A stretch of 64,000 nt of DNA from Enterococcus pingfangensis (GCF_005405205.1 NZ_BJDP01000008.1:54550-118549), one strand, 5' to 3'. Shown: positions 44,895 through 54,368, numbered from the stretch's first letter. Numbers and translations are program-made. The notes: generated by a model from the letters alone, not told the origin.

Positions 44895-45662
44895 ATGAAA
44901 AGAATGATTGATGTGCAGCATCTTAGCAAAAGTTTTGGCACACGCAATAATAAAGTCACGGTCTTGAATGACTTGAATTTTACAGTAGAAAAAGGCGAAT
45001 TTGTCGGCATTATGGGTCCAAGCGGTGCGGGGAAAACAACCTTGATGAATATTCTCTCGACTATTTTATTGCCGACGATGGGCGCTGTTAAGATTGCCGG
45101 AGCAGACATTACCCAAATGCGGGAGAAACATTTAACCGATTTTCGGCGGGAAAAGCTGGGCTTTATTTTTCAAGATTTCAATTTGATCAACAGTTTGACG
45201 GTAAAAGATAATATTATTTTGCCATTAACCGTCAGCAAACTTTCATACGCTGAGATCGAAGAACGGATCCAGCATTTAGCAAAAATTTTAAAGATCGAAT
45301 CTATTTTGACACGTTACCCAGAAGAAATCTCCATCGGGCAGCAGCAGCGGACTGCGGCAGCTCGCGCGCTGATCAGCCAGCCGTTAGTTTTGTTTGCTGA
45401 CGAACCGACTGGATCATTGGATTCAAAAGCCGCGACAGAATTTTTGAACTATTTGGATGAAGTGAATCTCCATGAAGAAATGACGATCTTGATGGTGACC
45501 CACGATCCGTATACGGCGAGTTATTGCAATCGGGTATTATTCATCAAAGATGGGCGCTTTTTTTCAGAAGTTGTTCGCCGCTCTTCACGGAAAGCTTTTT
45601 TTGAAAAAGTCATTGATATGCAGGCGACGATTGGCGGAGGTGGAAAGGCCAATGCTGATTAG
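44895..45662 (+). CDS. BceA-type ABC transporter ATPase
   Basis: A 255-residue ATPase with Walker A GPSGAGKTT (about 41-49), Q-loop FIFQDFNL and Walker B VLFADEPTGSLD. The signature reads ISIGQQQR in place of LSGGQQQR. The order and size match BceA/VraD-type ATPases, which pair with a ten-helix FtsX permease for resistance to bacitracin-like peptides. RBS GGAGGG precedes the ATG. The permease start lies 11 bases inside this gene. No kinase or regulator is beside it, unlike classic bceRSAB. Confidence 0.85.
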   Translation: MKRMIDVQHLSKSFGTRNNKVTVLNDLNFTVEKGEFVGIMGPSGAGKTTLMNILSTILLPTMGAVKIAGADITQMREKHLTDFRREKLGFIFQDFNLINSLTVKDNIILPLTVSKLSYAEIEERIQHLAKILKIESILTRYPEEISIGQQQRTAAARALISQPLVLFADEPTGSLDSKAATEFLNYLDEVNLHEEMTILMVTHDPYTASYCNRVLFIKDGRFFSEVVRRSSRKAFFEKVIDMQATIGGGGKANAD

Positions 45663-47661
45663 CATCATTTGGCGCGGATTCAAAAAACAATTAACTAATT
45701 ATTTGATCTTTTTTTTCAGTTTGATTTTCGCGGTGATGGTCTATTATTCTTTCACCGCTATGACCTACGAACAACCGTTGATCCGCAGTGCGGGGAAAAA
45801 TACTCAGCTTGTCGGGATGCTGGGATTTGGCAGTTTTGCGGTAGTATTGATCCTGCTGTTTTTCATGGCGAATACGAATCGGTTTTTCATTGAGAATCGC
45901 CGGAAAGATATTAGTATCTTCCATTTGTACGGGTTGAATTATTATCAAATCTGTCTATGGTTCATTTCAGAGATTTTTTTTATCGGGATCTTTTCTTTTG
46001 GGATCGGAATTGGTTTGGGAATCTTATTATCGAAGCTGTTCAGCATGATCTTAGTCAAAGCGATGGATCTTTCTTTGCAAGTCCATTTCTTTTTTTCACC
46101 GGATGCGGTCCTCACAACGGGCTTAGTTGTTTTGTTCATTCTTGTCGCCGTCTCTTTTCAAATCTTATGGCTAGTATCAGGCTATAAATTTTCACATCTG
46201 AAAAAACAACGGTTGCGCAAAGTTCGAGCGATGAAAATCTCGTTGTGGCAAAAAATGCTGGGGATCTTGGGGGCTTTATTTTTACTAAGCGGTTGGACGT
46301 TGGCCGTAGCGTACACTTTCTTTGTCCGCAAAATGAGTGATCTGTTTGGTTTGCTTCAAGGAACCGTATTGTTAATGAGCGTGATCTTTGGTTTGTGCGT
46401 GATCGGCAGCTATCTCTTTTTCGCGTTCACACTGCGCTGGTACAATTCATATCGACCTAAACGGCTGAATAAAAACCTTGGTATGCTGTCAAGAAGCGAG
46501 TGGCAATTACGGCTATTCAGCGAATGGTGTTTTTTTGGCTCGATCACAGTTGCTTTAGGTTTGGCATTAGCGATCTTAGGCGGAATGGTCGCACTCGTTT
46601 CACTAGAGATGCGTTCAGTAAATGAAATCGCGCCGGCCTCGTTGATGCTTACACATGAAAGTTATGAAAAATTCGCATCAAAATTGCAAAGTACCATTCC
46701 CTATCAACGACAAACCTTGCAGTTCAAAGCGGTACCGGCAAAACAAAACGTTGAGATTCGTGGCGAAGGGGTAAACTCAGGACCAGAAGTCATGGATCTG
46801 ATCGCTGTTTCAGATTATCGCGCCTTTCAAAAAATCAATCCGACGTTGGAAGATATCCAGTTGGATTCCGATCGTTCGACAGTTGTCTTAAGCTCGTACC
46901 AACGCTATTTGAACGATTATACACGCTACAGCGAGACGATCAATTTGAAAGAACAAAATATAACGATTCAAGCGATCTCCCCCAATTTTTTCGGGGATAC
47001 AAATTTGCGTTATGGAACAGGGCTGATCGTTGTTTCCGATGAGTTGTTTGAGCAAACAGTCGGCCTTGCCTATACGACTGAAGTGATTAACGTAGATCCG
47101 CAATTTGAGAATAAGTTAAATCAGTTGATTCGCAAAAACTTGGAAGGGAATTGGGATCATCCAATCCATTATAACCTTGCGTGGAAAAATCAGCAGATTA
47201 TTGGTGAAATTGTTGAAGGCAAAGGAGAAGAAACAGATTCGACGATTTATCGTTCGGAGTATACTTCGCATCAAGAAACGTATCGAACGACGCGCAGTAG
47301 TGTAGGTTTAGTTTTATTTGTAGTGACCTTTGTTACAACGACTTTTATTATTACGACAGCTAGCATGGTGACCTTGCGCCAGCTCTCAGAATTTAAGCAG
47401 AAAAAAAAACAATATGGCTTGTTGCGGCAAATGGGAATTCCAGCCAAAACAATCTATCAAGAAATCAAACGCGAAAATCGCGTCGTCTTTTTTATTCCAG
47501 CCCTCTTGGCGCTGATCCACAGCATGCTGGCACTTTCAGTAATCGCTCATATTGCTAAAAATGCAAACTATGGTTTTGTTTATCTTTTCTGCGGTTTGAT
47601 GCTAGTTGTTTATGCATTGTTTTACTGGGCAGCCTGCGCCTATCAGAAAAAAATAGTATAA
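45652..47661 (+). CDS. BceB-type FtsX-like ABC permease
   Basis: A 669-residue membrane protein. The first helix is at about 15-37, then paired helices in two FtsX units. A large outside loop of about 210 residues (about 325-535) comes before helix 8. The final three helices include LVLFVVTFVTTTFIITTASM and the LRQMGIPAKTIYQEI coupling helix. This is the BceB arrangement in which the outside domain senses lipid II-binding peptides. The start is the ATG at 45652, about ten bases after GGAGGTG and overlapping the ATPase gene. It ends at a strong terminator, so the two genes form a unit. Confidence 0.85.
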   Translation: MLISIIWRGFKKQLTNYLIFFFSLIFAVMVYYSFTAMTYEQPLIRSAGKNTQLVGMLGFGSFAVVLILLFFMANTNRFFIENRRKDISIFHLYGLNYYQICLWFISEIFFIGIFSFGIGIGLGILLSKLFSMILVKAMDLSLQVHFFFSPDAVLTTGLVVLFILVAVSFQILWLVSGYKFSHLKKQRLRKVRAMKISLWQKMLGILGALFLLSGWTLAVAYTFFVRKMSDLFGLLQGTVLLMSVIFGLCVIGSYLFFAFTLRWYNSYRPKRLNKNLGMLSRSEWQLRLFSEWCFFGSITVALGLALAILGGMVALVSLEMRSVNEIAPASLMLTHESYEKFASKLQSTIPYQRQTLQFKAVPAKQNVEIRGEGVNSGPEVMDLIAVSDYRAFQKINPTLEDIQLDSDRSTVVLSSYQRYLNDYTRYSETINLKEQNITIQAISPNFFGDTNLRYGTGLIVVSDELFEQTVGLAYTTEVINVDPQFENKLNQLIRKNLEGNWDHPIHYNLAWKNQQIIGEIVEGKGEETDSTIYRSEYTSHQETYRTTRSSVGLVLFVVTFVTTTFIITTASMVTLRQLSEFKQKKKQYGLLRQMGIPAKTIYQEIKRENRVVFFIPALLALIHSMLALSVIAHIAKNANYGFVYLFCGLMLVVYALFYWAACAYQKKIV

Positions 47662-47699
47662 AAAACAGCTCATTGTTGGTCCAGTGAGCTGTTTTTTTA
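47661..47699 (+). terminator. Terminator after the BceB-type permease
   Basis: AAAAACAGCTCA pairs with TGAGCTGTTTTT over a 12-base loop, followed by a T run. Confidence 0.88.
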
Positions 47700-47796
47700 G
47701 GCTAAAGCTTCTATATAATAGCTGATTTGAAAAAACAATCGTCAAAGAAGCTAGAAATTATTGATGTGAAATATTAAAAAAATTCAAGCAAAGTAC

Positions 47797-47825
47797 TTGA
47801 CCATTCCACTATATAGTATTATTAT
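47797..47825 (+). promoter_or_regulatory. Promoter of the padR operon with a central palindrome
   Basis: TTGACC (47797-47802), 17 bases, TATTAT (47820-47825). The spacer contains the 10-bp palindrome ACTATATAGT (47808-47817), a possible operator for the encoded PadR protein. About 120 bases of leader follow. Confidence 0.6.
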
Positions 47826-47951
47826 ATACCAGAACCTAGTAACAACGAGTACCGTGGATGGATGATTGTTCAAAGGTTTTATCGTTCGTTTGCTACCTAG
47901 TATAACTACATACATAGCATAATCAAATTGGATGAAAGAAAGGAAACCGTG

Positions 47952-48275
47952 ATGAAAGGATTAACAGAACTGCTTAAAGGCGTGTTGGAAGGGATCGTCC
48001 TTCAAAAAATCGCCAAAGGAGAGACTTATGGTTATGAGATCACCAACTATTTAGTCGATCTTGGATTTGAAGATATTGTTGAGGGAACGGTTTATACGGT
48101 TTTGCTGCGATTGGAGAAAAAAGGATTGCTGGCTGTTGAAAAACGTAAATCTGAATTGGGACCGCCGCGTAAATTCTATTCGCTGAATGAAGCGGGGCAA
48201 GCGTATTTAGAAGAATTTTGGAAAAAGTGGAATTTTTTAGAAGAACGATTGAAAGAGTTAAAAGGGGAGAAATAA
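47952..48275 (+). CDS. PadR-family transcriptional regulator
   Basis: A 107-residue winged-helix repressor of the short PadR-s2 type. The N-terminal KGVLEGIVLQKIAKGETYGYEI and the recognition region EGTVYTVLLRLEKKGLL are diagnostic. The C-terminal helix forms the dimer. The start is ATG 47952, eight bases after AAAGGA. It heads an operon with a DUF1048 protein and an ABC exporter, and PadR proteins of this layout typically repress such exporters until a drug binds. Autoregulation through the palindrome upstream is inferred. Confidence 0.88.
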   Translation: MKGLTELLKGVLEGIVLQKIAKGETYGYEITNYLVDLGFEDIVEGTVYTVLLRLEKKGLLAVEKRKSELGPPRKFYSLNEAGQAYLEEFWKKWNFLEERLKELKGEK

Positions 48276-48276
48276 G

Positions 48277-48609
48277 ATGAAATGGTATAAAAAGATGCGA
48301 GCTGAGAAAAAGCGATACAAAGATTATTTAAAAGAAAAAGCGAAGTTGCCAAAAGAATATGAACAAGCGTTGACAGCATTGGATCATTATATGATGAATT
48401 TCGTCGGTAACAGTGATTTTATGGGGATCTTTGAAGATCTGCTGCAATTGTTCGCTGATGGGGCTGCAGAAGGACGTTCGATCAATGAGCTTGTCGGCAA
48501 CGACCCAGTAAAATTTGCTGATGAGATCATGGCTGAATATCCGGAAGTTCTTTGGTACAGCAAGACACGAAAAAAATTAAAAGATGAATTTGAAAGGATT
48601 GAAAAATAA
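48277..48609 (+). CDS. DUF1048-family protein
   Basis: A 110-residue helical cytosolic protein beginning with a very basic segment (MKWYKKMRAEKKRYKDYLKEK). The core LPKEYEQALTALDHYMMNF and the acidic FEDLLQLFADGAAEGRSINELVG region are the DUF1048 hallmarks. These small proteins are repeatedly found between a PadR regulator and an ABC transporter; their role is unknown. The gene starts one base after the padR stop, with AGGGGAG inside padR. Confidence 0.85.
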   Translation: MKWYKKMRAEKKRYKDYLKEKAKLPKEYEQALTALDHYMMNFVGNSDFMGIFEDLLQLFADGAAEGRSINELVGNDPVKFADEIMAEYPEVLWYSKTRKKLKDEFERIEK

Positions 48610-48610
48610 A

Positions 48611-49531
48611 ATGAATACATTTCAGACAAAACCAATGATCACGATTGACCATGCAAAAAAACAATTTGGCAAGGTCAGCGTCTTAAAAGATATTTCTATG
48701 ACGATCCAAAAAGGCGAAATCTACACCTTATTAGGAGAAAATGGCGCTGGTAAAACGACGTTGATCAAAATGATGACGACTCTTTTACAACCAGATAGCG
48801 GCGAAATCACAATTGCTGGTCGATCCGTTATTAAACAGCCGAATGAAGTACGAGAGCTGATTAGTTTAAACTCCCAAGAAGCGACGGTGGATATGTTTTT
48901 TAGCGGCTATGAGAATTTACGGCTGATTGCTCGTTTGCGCGGCGTGAAAAATGAAAAGGCTGAGATTCAGCAATTGGCCAAACGTCTTGGATTGGAAGAA
49001 TTTATCGATCGGCGAGTAGCAGAGTATTCCGGCGGGATGCGCCGACGCTTAGATATCGCGATGTCTTTAGTTGGTGATCCGGAGATCCTTTTTCTAGATG
49101 AACCCACGACAGGTGTCGATTCAAAAAATCGTTTGGAGATTTGGCGTATCATTCGTGAAATCAGCGATGCCGGCAAAACAATTTTTTTGACCACGCAATA
49201 TTTGGATGAAGCAGATCGTCTGTCAGACCACATTTCTTTCTTGCACAAAGGCGAGATCGTACTGACCGGCACACCAGCAGAATTGAAGAAAAATACTAAT
49301 AAAAAGGTCAAGGTTACACTTGAAACGGAGCAGCATGAACAAGGAAAAGCTTTGTTGGCTCAAGCAGGAATCTCATTTGAAGATACCGAAGGACTGATCA
49401 TCGATGATGAAGATCAACAGCAGACACTTGAATTATTTGTTGCCAACCAATTGACGATCGTGGCACTCAAAGCAGAAGAAGTCAGTTTAGAAACGATATT
49501 CTTAATGATTACAAAGGAGCAAAACAAATGA
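48611..49531 (+). CDS. Drug-type ABC-2 transporter ATPase
   Basis: A 306-residue ATPase of the DrrA/CcmA class with Walker A GENGAGKTT (about 47-55), signature YSGGMRRRLDIA and Walker B LFLDEPTTGVDS. A C-terminal extension (about 225-306) is of the type found in daunorubicin-resistance ATPases. The ATG at 48611 starts directly after the DUF1048 stop, with a weak AAAGGA site, so coupling is likely. The permease gene overlaps by 4 bases. Confidence 0.88.
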   Translation: MNTFQTKPMITIDHAKKQFGKVSVLKDISMTIQKGEIYTLLGENGAGKTTLIKMMTTLLQPDSGEITIAGRSVIKQPNEVRELISLNSQEATVDMFFSGYENLRLIARLRGVKNEKAEIQQLAKRLGLEEFIDRRVAEYSGGMRRRLDIAMSLVGDPEILFLDEPTTGVDSKNRLEIWRIIREISDAGKTIFLTTQYLDEADRLSDHISFLHKGEIVLTGTPAELKKNTNKKVKVTLETEQHEQGKALLAQAGISFEDTEGLIIDDEDQQQTLELFVANQLTIVALKAEEVSLETIFLMITKEQNK

Positions 49532-50298
49532 AAACTTTTACTCAATTGACCGCTTTAACAAAGCGGATCTTAAAACAAAACCTAACGAATACTGATACTT
49601 TGATCACCGTTTTTGGGACACCAATTTTTATGTTGCTGTTTTTTGTCTATGTATTTGGCGGCAGTATCAGTTTAAATGGAACAGAAACCAATACGGTGGA
49701 TTATTTGAACTATGCCTTGCCAGGATTTATGTTGATTACCATGACCATGGGTTCAGCGTATACTTCCATGCGGATCAACATGGATAAAACCAGCGGCTTT
49801 TTAGATCGACTGCATACTTTGCCAATCAAACGTTGGATCGTTCTTGGCTCTCATATCGTTGCCTCTGTAATTTTCATGCTGTTGTCTGAATTGACTACTT
49901 TTGTTGTGGGAATGATTATGGGCTTTCGTCCAGAGCTTTCAGTTGGTAATTTCTTCATCTTCTTGCTGCTTTCGATTTTGTTTGCTTTTGCGATGACGAT
50001 GGTTTCCATTCCCTTTTCGATTTCAGCTAAAAGTTGGGAAAGCGCCAGCAGTTTTTCTTACTTGCTACTGATGCTGTTGTTTGTCAGTTCAGCTTTCGTT
50101 CCAACAAATGGAATGGCAAAACCGATCGAAATCTTTGCGGATCATCAACCGATGACACCAATCGTAGAAGCGGCTCGGGGTCTATTGATGGAAACGAACC
50201 TAAGCAATGGTGACTTAATGCAAGCCTTTGGTTGGTTAGTTGCTCTAGTCGTAGTTTTCGGAGTCCTTTCTTATCGGAAATACCAAAGAGTCTTTTAA
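49528..50298 (+). CDS. ABC-2 type permease
   Basis: A 256-residue protein with six membrane helices and the ABC-2 features MDKTSGFLDRLHTLPIKRW (coupling segment after helix 2) and FVSSAFVPTNGM in the late loop. It pairs with the ATPase just upstream (ATGA overlap) to form a drug-exporter-type complex. The substrate is unknown. It ends the padR operon at a terminator shared with the convergent UvrA-like gene. Confidence 0.87.
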   Translation: MKTFTQLTALTKRILKQNLTNTDTLITVFGTPIFMLLFFVYVFGGSISLNGTETNTVDYLNYALPGFMLITMTMGSAYTSMRINMDKTSGFLDRLHTLPIKRWIVLGSHIVASVIFMLLSELTTFVVGMIMGFRPELSVGNFFIFLLLSILFAFAMTMVSIPFSISAKSWESASSFSYLLLMLLFVSSAFVPTNGMAKPIEIFADHQPMTPIVEAARGLLMETNLSNGDLMQAFGWLVALVVVFGVLSYRKYQRVF

Positions 50299-50305
50299 AA
50301 TAGTA

Positions 50306-50345
50306 TAAAAACAGCGGTCCCGTAAATAGTGGGATCGCTGTTTTG
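50306..50345. terminator. Bidirectional terminator
   Basis: AAAACAGCGgTCCC pairs with GGGAtCGCTGTTTT over a 9-base loop, with A and T runs at its ends. It serves the padR operon and the convergent UvrA-like gene. Confidence 0.88.
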
Positions 50346-50347
50346 CT

Positions 50348-52780
50348 TTAGTTTAAGTAACTGGCTGTTTTTGTAGTACTTGTCAAAAACTCTTGAATCG
50401 TTCCGCTGAAAAGCAAATGCCCGCCTTCTTTGCCTCCAACTGGTCCTAATTCAACCAGATAATCAGCTTGCCGGATCACGTCTAAATTGTGTTCGATGAA
50501 AATAAATGTATTGCCTTCATCAATCAATTGTTGGATCAGAGTCATAAAATGGTAAACATCGATTTTGTGCATTCCAGTTGTTGGTTCGTCCATCAAAAAT
50601 AAATTGTTGTTTTGTTTTTCTTTTGCAATGGTTGCCGCTAAGCGCAGGCGCTGCATCTCACCGCCGGAAAGGGTATCGGTGGATTGTCCAAGTGTCACAT
50701 AATCAAGATTGGTTTTTGCCAAAAGTTGTAACGGTTTAGTATTCAACCCATGTTTTGTCAAAAAGGTTTCAGCAGTGGCTACATCCATCATCAAGACATC
50801 ATCGATCGATGCATCCGCGATTTTTATCGCTAAAATTTCTTCTCGGTAGCGAGTGCCGTGACATTCAGGACAAGTAACTTCGACATTTTGGAAAAACAGC
50901 TGATTGTTTTCTATCGTGCCTAAGCCTTGGCAATTTGGACAGCGCCCATTGCCGGAATTAAAGGAGAAGTCGCCAGATTTAAATGTTTTGCCGCCTTTTT
51001 TCGCTTCTTTAGCAAAGAGTCCACGAATTTTATCGAAAAGATCTAAATAGGTCGCAATGATCGAACGGCGATTACGGGTGGGACGTTTTTGGCTGATCGT
51101 GACCAATTGTCGAAATGCCGTGTCCCAATGAATCGCAGTGGTATTTTTCAAGTTAGTTTCTGCGATTTCGCCGAAGACTAAACTAGATTTTCCCGCGCCG
51201 GAAACACCAGTGACCACGCTCAAACTATTTGCCGGCAATGTCAACGAAGTATTTTTCAAGTTATTGCCATGAGCATTGGTGACAGTCAAAGCGGCCATAT
51301 CAACAGAGCGCTGTCGACTGTCTTGTTGGTAGCGGCTTTGTTGTGCTTGGTAAGTCAGCGAGTCTGGATTGTTCATCAACTCTTGATAAGTGCCAGTAAA
51401 TAAAATCTCGCCGCCTTTTTCACCAGATTTTGGTCCAATCTCAATGATCCAGTCGGCTTGTTGGATCACCGCATCATCGTGTTCGATGACTACCACTGTG
51501 TTGCGCCGGTCACGAATTTTTTTGATCATTTCGATCACGCCTTGAGTATCGGCGGTGTGCAGACCGATCGTTGGTTCATCCAACAGATAAATCAATTCTG
51601 TCATGGGCGAAGCTAAAACCGCAGCTAGCTTGATCCGCTGAACTTCGCCACCGGATAACGTTGTGTAAGGTCGGTCCAACGAGAGATATGCCAAACCAAC
51701 TTGCTGGATTCGTTGGATTTTTGTCAGCATGTCCGCGATATAATTTTGGACCATTTGCTGTTGACGTTCAGACATTGCGGCATCAAGGGTGTGCAGCCAA
51801 TCCATCAGCTGGGTCAAATCCCAAGTTTCGATGATTGGTAAATGTTGACCAAAAACAGCGGCAGCACGACTTTCAGGATTTAATTTCTCTCCCTGACAAG
51901 AAAGACAGAGCGTTTCACCAATATAAGGTGCCAGTGTCGTTGGTACACCTTTACTTTCTGATATTTTTTGCCAAATTTTTGTTTCTACGCCATCAAAGCG
52001 ACCGTCTTGCACTTTCTTTGGCAAAACAATATTTTCCACTAATTTTTTATGGCTGGTGCCTTCTTTTAACAAGGCCCATTGTTCGGCTGAGTAATCTTTT
52101 AAAGGCAGATTTTTAGGGATTGGTAGTTTTAAAAAGGCTAATAATTTGTAATAAATATCTGCTTGATAGGTACTGTAATTAGCAGGCCACATCGTAACAG
52201 CGCCTTCTTCCAGCGATTTTTGCGGATCGTACAAGACCTCTTCTTTGATCGCCAATGTTTTGCCTAATCCATGACAAGTGAGACAAGCGCCTGTTTTTGT
52301 GTTGAAGGAAAAGTGAGAGCGGGTCAGTTTGTCCATCTGGTGGCCGCAGTTGGGGCAATCCATAAAGACCATAAATTGTCCGTCTTTTTTTTCCGTCGTT
52401 TCTTTTGCTTCGCTAGCAGTAATCAGCTGATGACAAGCCGGACATTTGCGCGTATGGAGCTTTTCAAAGATCATCCGCAGATCGGTAAAAAGATCGGTTT
52501 GTGTGCCCAGTGTGGAGCGGGGATTATCGTTGCGATCTTCTTGATCAATCAAAATCGCCGGCGATAAATGGTGGATGGCATCGACTTTGGGTTTTTGGAT
52601 TCCTTGAAAATTCATGGCTTCCAAATATTGACGTTGTGCTTCCATATAGAGGGTATCTTTGACGAGCGTGGTTTTCCCTGAGCCGGAAAGACCGGTGATC
52701 ACAACAAATTTATTTCTAGGAATATCAACATCAATATGTTTGAGATTTTTTTCATAGGCATTCCGAATTTCAATCTTCAT
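50348..52780 (-). CDS. UvrA2-type ABC ATPase (excinuclease A paralogue)
   Basis: An 810-residue protein, shorter than housekeeping UvrA (about 940). Two ABC modules are present: Walker A GLSGSGKTT and GVSGAGKSS, with signatures TLSGGEVQR and TLSGGEMQR. Zinc-finger cysteines occur as CPACH...CPNCG, CLTCHGLG, and CPNCQG...CPECHG. The missing length fits loss of the UvrB-binding region, as in UvrA2/DrrC-type proteins linked to resistance to DNA-binding drugs. The start is ATG 52780, eight bases after GAGG. It is divergent from a MerR-type regulator, which supports drug-induced expression. Confidence 0.88.
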   Translation of the reverse strand: MKIEIRNAYEKNLKHIDVDIPRNKFVVITGLSGSGKTTLVKDTLYMEAQRQYLEAMNFQGIQKPKVDAIHHLSPAILIDQEDRNDNPRSTLGTQTDLFTDLRMIFEKLHTRKCPACHQLITASEAKETTEKKDGQFMVFMDCPNCGHQMDKLTRSHFSFNTKTGACLTCHGLGKTLAIKEEVLYDPQKSLEEGAVTMWPANYSTYQADIYYKLLAFLKLPIPKNLPLKDYSAEQWALLKEGTSHKKLVENIVLPKKVQDGRFDGVETKIWQKISESKGVPTTLAPYIGETLCLSCQGEKLNPESRAAAVFGQHLPIIETWDLTQLMDWLHTLDAAMSERQQQMVQNYIADMLTKIQRIQQVGLAYLSLDRPYTTLSGGEVQRIKLAAVLASPMTELIYLLDEPTIGLHTADTQGVIEMIKKIRDRRNTVVVIEHDDAVIQQADWIIEIGPKSGEKGGEILFTGTYQELMNNPDSLTYQAQQSRYQQDSRQRSVDMAALTVTNAHGNNLKNTSLTLPANSLSVVTGVSGAGKSSLVFGEIAETNLKNTTAIHWDTAFRQLVTISQKRPTRNRRSIIATYLDLFDKIRGLFAKEAKKGGKTFKSGDFSFNSGNGRCPNCQGLGTIENNQLFFQNVEVTCPECHGTRYREEILAIKIADASIDDVLMMDVATAETFLTKHGLNTKPLQLLAKTNLDYVTLGQSTDTLSGGEMQRLRLAATIAKEKQNNNLFLMDEPTTGMHKIDVYHFMTLIQQLIDEGNTFIFIEHNLDVIRQADYLVELGPVGGKEGGHLLFSGTIQEFLTSTTKTASYLN

Positions 52781-52916
52781 TTTCTTCACCTCATTTCCAG
52801 TGTACTAGATTGAAGCAATCTTCTAGTTTTTTTCGAACAAATACTATGAAATCAAGAAGATATTCGCTAAAATCAGACGAAGGTCTTGAAACTATTACTT
52901 GAAGGTTGTGAAACGG

Positions 52917-53603
52917 ATGGAATATACGATGAAGCAGATGACGGCACTGATCAAGGTCAGTGATACGACGTTGAAACGTTATGAAAATTTTGGTCTGTTG
53001 CCGGAAGTTAGAAAAACAGCTGGCGGACAGCGAAGGTATCAAGAAATCCATAGGCAGGCTTTTTTGACGATTCGCAAATTGCTGCAAGGTTTTGAGATTG
53101 CAACGGCTTATGAATTGATGCGGCTGGCAAAAGCAGGAGAATTCTCCCAAAGTTATTGGCTGATCGCGCAAGCTCAAAAACAATTGGTAGCAGATGAAGA
53201 AATCTTGCAGCAAAATCGGACATTTATCCTCTCTCTCCCGCAAGAACATTTGAAGCAGCAGCGTCTGCGGATCGGTGAATTGGCAAAGCTAGCTCAAGTG
53301 GAGACTTCAGCGATCCGTTATTGGGAGGAACGCGGTTTGATCATTAGCCAGCGCGAGGGAAACGGCTATCGGTATTATGAAGAAAAAGAAATCAAAAAAA
53401 CGCTGATCATCACGTCATTGCGAAAGACGATCTATGCCATTGAAGAAATCAAAAAATTATTGGCAAATAAAGAACCGGAAACAATCCAAAAATTAAAACA
53501 CCACTTTTTAGAAACCAAAGCTAAGATCGATGAAAAATTGGCAAAACAGTTGGAAGGGATCGCCGCCTTCATGAGCTATTGCGCGATGTTAAAGGGAAGT
53601 TGA
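52917..53603 (+). CDS. Regulator with two MerR-type DNA-binding domains
   Basis: A 228-residue protein. The first MerR-like HTH lies at about 1-45 (MKQMTALIKVSDTTLKRYENFG, then GGQRRYQ), followed by helices. A second and better-conserved MerR HTH occupies about 116-160 (LRIGELAKLAQVETSAIRYWEE and GNGYRYY). A coiled coil (about 165-215) ends the protein. Having two MerR heads in one chain is unusual; normally two chains dimerise. It is divergent from the UvrA2-type gene with a shared gap of 136 bases. The start is ATG 52917; an in-frame TTG upstream lacks a site. No Cys-based metal site is evident, so a drug or lipophilic effector is more likely. Confidence 0.8.
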   Translation: MEYTMKQMTALIKVSDTTLKRYENFGLLPEVRKTAGGQRRYQEIHRQAFLTIRKLLQGFEIATAYELMRLAKAGEFSQSYWLIAQAQKQLVADEEILQQNRTFILSLPQEHLKQQRLRIGELAKLAQVETSAIRYWEERGLIISQREGNGYRYYEEKEIKKTLIITSLRKTIYAIEEIKKLLANKEPETIQKLKHHFLETKAKIDEKLAKQLEGIAAFMSYCAMLKGS

Positions 53604-53723
53604 CATTTTTTTGATGAGCAACAGTAGTGATAGAATAGAAAGTGTGGCGACCCGCTGACTGTTAGTTGGCAAATTGATTGGACTTCGCTACAATGAAAGA
53701 AAAATGAAGATGGGGAAAAAGCC

Positions 53724-54368
53724 ATGATCAAACTATTATTGGTAGACGACAGCGAATTGATTACTGGCGGATTGGCTGTTTTATTAGGTGTCGAAGCAGA
53801 TTTTACTGTGGTCGAGTGTGTCGATCGCGGTGAGGAAGCGGTAAGGATTTGTCAACAGCAGTCGATTGATGTTGTTTTGATGGATGTACGCATGCCGGGG
53901 ATGAGCGGAGTCGAGGCGACCGAACAGATTACCGAAACGACGGACACTAAAGTCATCATTTTAACGACGTTTGATGAAGATGAGTACATCGTTGAAGGAA
54001 TCAAAAATGGCGCAGTCGGCTATCTATTGAAAAATACTGAACCGCAACAATTGATCCAAGCGATTCGCAGCGTGATGAAAGGACAAAGCATTCTCTCACA
54101 AGATGTATTGGCAAAAGCTAAGCAAGGGCTTAATCCCGCGCAGAAAACGGCGGATCTGACTAGTTTGACGCCACGCGAAGTTGAAATCACACGGCTAGTG
54201 GCAGCTGGTCTGAGTAATAAGCAGATTGCAACGCAACTGTATTTGACAGAAGGAACGGTCAATAATAGTTTATCGACGATCCTCCACAAGTTGGAGTTGG
54301 AACATCGCACGCAAGTCGCTATTTATTATTTGACCGGTAAAGCAGGAGATCATGATGCAACGTTTTAA
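53724..54368 (+). CDS. NarL/FixJ-family response regulator
   Basis: A 214-residue regulator. The receiver has Asp9-Asp10 near the start (LLVDDSE), phospho-acceptor Asp54 (LMDVRMPGM), Thr in ILTTFDE and Lys in LLKNT. The C-terminal LuxR-type HTH (about 147-205) shows LTPREVEITRLVAAGLSNKQIA and TEGTVNNSLSTIL. It is the first gene of a five-gene group with a kinase and three ABC genes, corresponding to LnrK in B. subtilis. The kinase gene overlaps its end by about 14 bases. Confidence 0.9.
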   Translation: MIKLLLVDDSELITGGLAVLLGVEADFTVVECVDRGEEAVRICQQQSIDVVLMDVRMPGMSGVEATEQITETTDTKVIILTTFDEDEYIVEGIKNGAVGYLLKNTEPQQLIQAIRSVMKGQSILSQDVLAKAKQGLNPAQKTADLTSLTPREVEITRLVAAGLSNKQIATQLYLTEGTVNNSLSTILHKLELEHRTQVAIYYLTGKAGDHDATF

